Below are positions 60,771-64,000 of a stretch of DNA of 64,000 nt, in pieces. This DNA is from Nemania diffusa (taxonomy: Eukaryota > Ascomycota > Sordariomycetes > Xylariales > Xylariaceae). The position numbers and the translations under genes are program-made. The stretch's first letter is position 1; each line of letters opens with the position of its first letter. Under the pieces are notes generated by a model, which saw only the letters and a list, made by a program, of their open reading frames with translations, was not told the DNA's origin and did not search any database. The stretch lies in NCBI GenBank assembly GCA_038501195.1, contig JBBPUQ010000008.1, positions 3,978,501-4,042,500 on the forward strand. The letters are read 5' to 3'.

Positions 60771-61007
60771 ATGGCAGAGGACTTGGAACACATAGATAAC
60801 GAGACAGACAGACGGACACTGACAGAGGGACTGAGAGCGATTCACGCTGCCTGCTTCTTCGTGTATGCCTGCTGTGGTTTTAGGATAGGAAGTAGGTACA
60901 CAACACTTGATTTAGGATTGCGGCTAAGCATAACGGCCGTAAACGACATGATCCTAGAATATGCGCGAAGGCTGGCTGCAGCCGATGAGAGCTCTGTGCC
61001 TCATTAA
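60771..61007 (+). CDS. Possible small protein, unrecognised
   Basis: A 78-codon frame starting MAEDLEHIDNETDRRTLTEG at an ATG in good context (AAAAGATGGCA) and ending ADESSVPH. The open frame continues 16 codons upstream. Predicted to be mostly helical, with a short Cys/Phe-rich stretch AACFFVYACCGFRIG and an amphipathic-looking end NDMILEYARRLAA. GC content rises relative to the AT-rich flank. It could be the last exon of a longer gene or a fragment. No family recognised. Confidence 0.35.
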   Translation: MAEDLEHIDNETDRRTLTEGLRAIHAACFFVYACCGFRIGSRYTTLDLGLRLSITAVNDMILEYARRLAAADESSVPH

Positions 61008-61592
61008 GAGCCTTCGCAACCACCTCGATGATATATCTTGTCTTCTACAAATATTGTCGCACTGTGTTTATTGATCGATCTAACTATGGATATTCATCTG
61101 TTGTCGAAACTATTTAGAAAAGCTTTTAGTTTGCGAATTGGATATACCTGAAGTGTTACTATGGGTTATTTGGTTCTAGAGTTCGTGATCAAAGACCATA
61201 TATCTCCCACGTTGAATAGTCTCAAGCGCTCTGTCTCGGCGGCCAGGATGTTTCCATGTATAGAGGGCGTATGTGATCGCAGTGATAGGAATGCAACGTA
61301 TCTGAATTCTAGTCTCCCGCTCCTGGGGTTTAATACCTAAGACTACCTAGGTAGCGTTTTCCCACGGTCGAAGTTCTATAGGACAGTGTCCTAATAGTCG
61401 AGACCTCATAACTACTAATGACCTTCTTCGATTTAGTATCTTCGCTGTATATAGCCTCCTCACCGAATGGATATCCTTTTACTCCTGGGCAGAGCAGAGC
61501 AGCCCGCTAAACGCCAGCCTATGTTATGATATATACATATAGAACGAACACAGACACATACAAAACCTCATGTCCCTCGCCAATTTACTCCC
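61008..61592. other. Intergenic, 3' flank of thiolase gene
   Basis: No gene seen; TACCTAGGTAGC word at about 61336-61352. Confidence 0.55.
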
Positions 61593-62870
61593 TCACTCCC
61601 TAACAAACAATCCCGCCATCCCCATCCCCGTACCAACACACATAGTCACAACCCCCACCTCACCCCCAGACCGTCCCAACCCATGCAACAGCGTAGCAGT
61701 CAACCTCGCCCCCGTAGCACCAAGCGGATGTCCCAGCGCAATCGCGCCCCCGTCAGGATTCACCTCCCCGCGCTCCCACGCGCCCTCGAGCCCCAGCGCC
61801 CGCAGGCAGTAGACCGCCTGACTCGCAAACGCCTCATTGAGCTCCCACCGCTGCACATCCTCGACGCCAAGTCCATACCGCCCCAGCAAAGCCGGCACGG
61901 CAACCGCGGGCCCAACCCCCATCTCATCCGGATCGCACCCCACCACGGCAGCCCCCACGAACCGCCCCATCACGCTCCCCGACAACCCGAGGGCCGTCGC
62001 CGTGCTCCGCCTCACGAGCAGCGTCGCCGCGGCCCCGTCGCTCACCTGCGACGAGTTCCCCGCCGTGCTCGCCCCATCAGCCGCAAAGGCCGGCTTCAGC
62101 TTCGCGAGCCCCTCGAGCGTCGCGCCGGCGCGGATCCCGTCGTCTGCGGTCACCGTGATCTCCCTCTCCACCACCTCCTCGCCCACCGCCTTCCCCCGCG
62201 CGTCGACGGTAGCAGGGGCGACGAACCGCGTGGTCACGGGCACGATCTCCCCGTCGAAGAATCCCGCGGCCTGCGCGCGGGCAGCCCGCGCGTGCGACTC
62301 GACGGCGAACGCGTCCTGGGACTCGCGCGACACGCCGTATCGCGCCGCGACGTTCTCGCTCGTGAGCCCCATGGGCATCAGGCAGTCGCGCGCGTGGCGG
62401 TTCGGGCTGGTCCTGAGCGCGGGCCAGACGTCGACGGGCACGGCGCGCGAGCCGTAGTTGCGCGTCATGCTCTCCATGCCCGCCGCGACGGCCACATCGC
62501 ACGCGCCCGCGCCGATCTGCGCCGCGACCGCCGCGATGCTCTGCAGGCTGCTCGCGCAGGCGCGGTTGACCGTGTGCAGCGATGTGCTGTTGGGGAAGCC
62601 GGCGTGGTTGAGGGCCATGCGCGCGGCCTTGCTGCCGCCGAGCTCGGAGAGGACGACGCCCACGGCGACGTCGGCGATAGCCGAGGGCGGCAGGGCCGGG
62701 TGCGCGGCGAGGGTGGCGCGGAGCACGGCGCTGAGGAGTTCTTCCGGGTAGGCGTCCTTGAGCTTGCCTTTGTAGGCGCGGCAGATGGGGGTGCGGAGCG
62801 AGGAGAGGATCACGACGTCTGTGGGGGATTTGGTGAGGACGGCCTTGAGGCCTCTGGGGATCGTCGCCAT
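61593..62870 (-). CDS. 3-ketoacyl-CoA thiolase (acetyl-CoA acyltransferase)
   Basis: Catalyses thiolytic cleavage of 3-ketoacyl-CoA to acetyl-CoA and a shortened acyl-CoA in beta-oxidation. One exon, 425 residues, ATG at 62870. Nucleophile Cys105 is in NRACASSLQSIA. The other active residues are His381 in GGAIALGHPLGATGAR and Cys411 in MCVGTGMGMAG, and the NEAF motif (LNEAFASQAVYC) is present. GMESMTRNYGSRAVPV is typical of the fungal POT1-related group. The expected N-terminal peroxisomal PTS2 (R-L-x5-H/Q-L) is not evident in MATIPRGLKAVLTKSP, and the C-terminus LFVRE is not a PTS1, so location is open. The gene is much more GC-rich than its neighbours, with G/C at most third codon positions, producing long spurious frames on the other strand. 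Confidence 0.94.
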   Translation of the reverse strand: MATIPRGLKAVLTKSPTDVVILSSLRTPICRAYKGKLKDAYPEELLSAVLRATLAAHPALPPSAIADVAVGVVLSELGGSKAARMALNHAGFPNSTSLHTVNRACASSLQSIAAVAAQIGAGACDVAVAAGMESMTRNYGSRAVPVDVWPALRTSPNRHARDCLMPMGLTSENVAARYGVSRESQDAFAVESHARAARAQAAGFFDGEIVPVTTRFVAPATVDARGKAVGEEVVEREITVTADDGIRAGATLEGLAKLKPAFAADGASTAGNSSQVSDGAAATLLVRRSTATALGLSGSVMGRFVGAAVVGCDPDEMGVGPAVAVPALLGRYGLGVEDVQRWELNEAFASQAVYCLRALGLEGAWERGEVNPDGGAIALGHPLGATGARLTATLLHGLGRSGGEVGVVTMCVGTGMGMAGLFVRE

Positions 62871-64000
62871 GGCGGCGGCGAGGGTAGAGGTGTGGCTGGA
62901 GGTTTGGTTGTGAGATGCGTAGCTAACTGAATGGTGGTGGTGGTGGTGAAGATGAGGAGGTATGCGCCGGGAGCGGGGGTGTTGGTCGTCTAGCCGGCGG
63001 CGGAATTGGAGGTGTGGCTTTACAGTGTATACAATAATAGCATACTAATACACATTACTGTCAAGTCACTCGACGATAAAATAGCAGCAAAAGAAGAAGT
63101 CGCGAGGAGGAACAGAAAGGCATAGCTCTAGAAATGTGTAAAGGGTTGCGGTTCCTGCATGAGCTACAGCTGGGTAGGTAGCCGAGGGGAACTCCAAAAT
63201 GCCGGGACCCTTTTCCGATGGCGGGGGGATAAATGCACTTCCTATGCATCCGGCTCCCCGTGCCGGTTGAACCCGGCCGAACTAATCGCCGCTCTTTGTG
63301 GATGTGGGTTGGCCCGAGATCGGCACCTGCGACGACGGGCTCTATTTTTTGCATATTGGAGCAATTTGATAAACTGTTATACTCCATATTCATATTTCAT
63401 CATTTTCAAATACTCAAAATATATATCTTGGCACTGGAATGATTGTCTTGGACGATAGTATTTTTGAAGAGCGAACAAACGATTTATGAGAATATATTCT
63501 ATTCAGATAAGTAAATAAGAGGAGAACTTGCTATTAAAATAGTGATGGTCAACTAGGCACATAGTCAGTTCGACTAGCTTGTTACTAGTAAATATGAAGG
63601 TAGGCTAACTAGATATACTCATTGAGTCACTGGAGCTAGAGATCATATACTCGCTTCATTCATCAGCGTTTTTCAATCTTGTTTTATTTCGATGAGCTCA
63701 AGCTAGTATCTTCGAAACTAGCGACGGCAATGCTAGCTTGATTCTATGGTACAAGCTACAAATAGGTCCGCCGAGCGATTTCACTCTTGTTAATTTCAAT
63801 CGTGCTATGCCACATGACTTCTCCCAGTGCGTGGCTGTCCTAATTTGTTTCCTTCGAGTTCGTCGGCGACGCCTGGCCGCCCCCATGGGTATAATACATT
63901 GACTGATCCCTGTTCGTATCAATTTCATAGCCCTTACCTCGACCCCACCCTCACCACAAACCCAAAGTCGTAAATCCTCACTTCGTAGCACTTCGTAACA
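62871..64000. other. Intergenic to window end
   Basis: Thiolase promoter side, with a GGT/GTG-rich triplet stretch at 62930-62950, then AT-richer sequence. A 97-codon minus frame (63698-63991) and a 110-codon minus frame (63061-63393) show no recognisable features. Confidence 0.5.

Noticed and set aside
61683..62930. 415-codon plus-strand frame over the thiolase gene
   Set aside because: It is antisense to a clear thiolase; extreme GC at third positions removes stops from the other strand. Its translation is Arg/Pro/His-rich and meaningless.

Overview
This is nuclear DNA from a filamentous ascomycete, most likely a Sordariomycete. The evidence is short spliceosomal introns (about 50-250 nt, GTAAGT-like donors, CTAAC-type branch sites), a set of conserved fungal housekeeping genes, fungal-only families (HET, NACHT NLR, Mx-like dynamin, Yrb30), and C-to-T/G-to-A decay typical of repeat-induced point mutation (RIP). 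Placement below class is a guess; Xylariales would fit.

Layout. 1-1257 carries the 5' half of SUP35 (eRF3) on the minus strand. 1860-7725 is an extremely AT-rich, gene-free block read as RIP-mutated repeat DNA; its right edge holds a direct repeat whose two copies differ only by transitions. 8.4-27 kb is the conserved arm: YRB30, mitochondrial uS7 (RSM7), a small three-exon dsRBD-like gene inside an otherwise empty 9 kb gap, the ArfGAP AGE2, the SNARE SFT1 and the SYLF-SH3 gene YSC84/LSB3. AGE2, SFT1 and YSC84 all act in Golgi/endosome traffic or actin patches, but they are separate genes, not an operon. 28-46 kb is gene-poor: three unrecognised fungal proteins, one decayed coding relic and a four-exon Mnn1-type mannosyltransferase.

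47.6-61 kb is an accessory region. It holds a broken HET-domain gene, an alpha/beta-hydrolase-NACHT NLR that stops where C-terminal repeats normally begin, an AT-rich tract, a monoacylglycerol-lipase-like gene, a broken asparagine-synthetase-domain (ASNSD1-type) gene, an Mx-like dynamin GTPase and a MITE-like element with near-perfect terminal inverted repeats. The window ends with a GC-rich 3-ketoacyl-CoA thiolase.

Exon joins were worked out by hand from splice signals, frame continuity and remembered family sequence; no alignment or search was run. No tRNA, rRNA or CRISPR was found.
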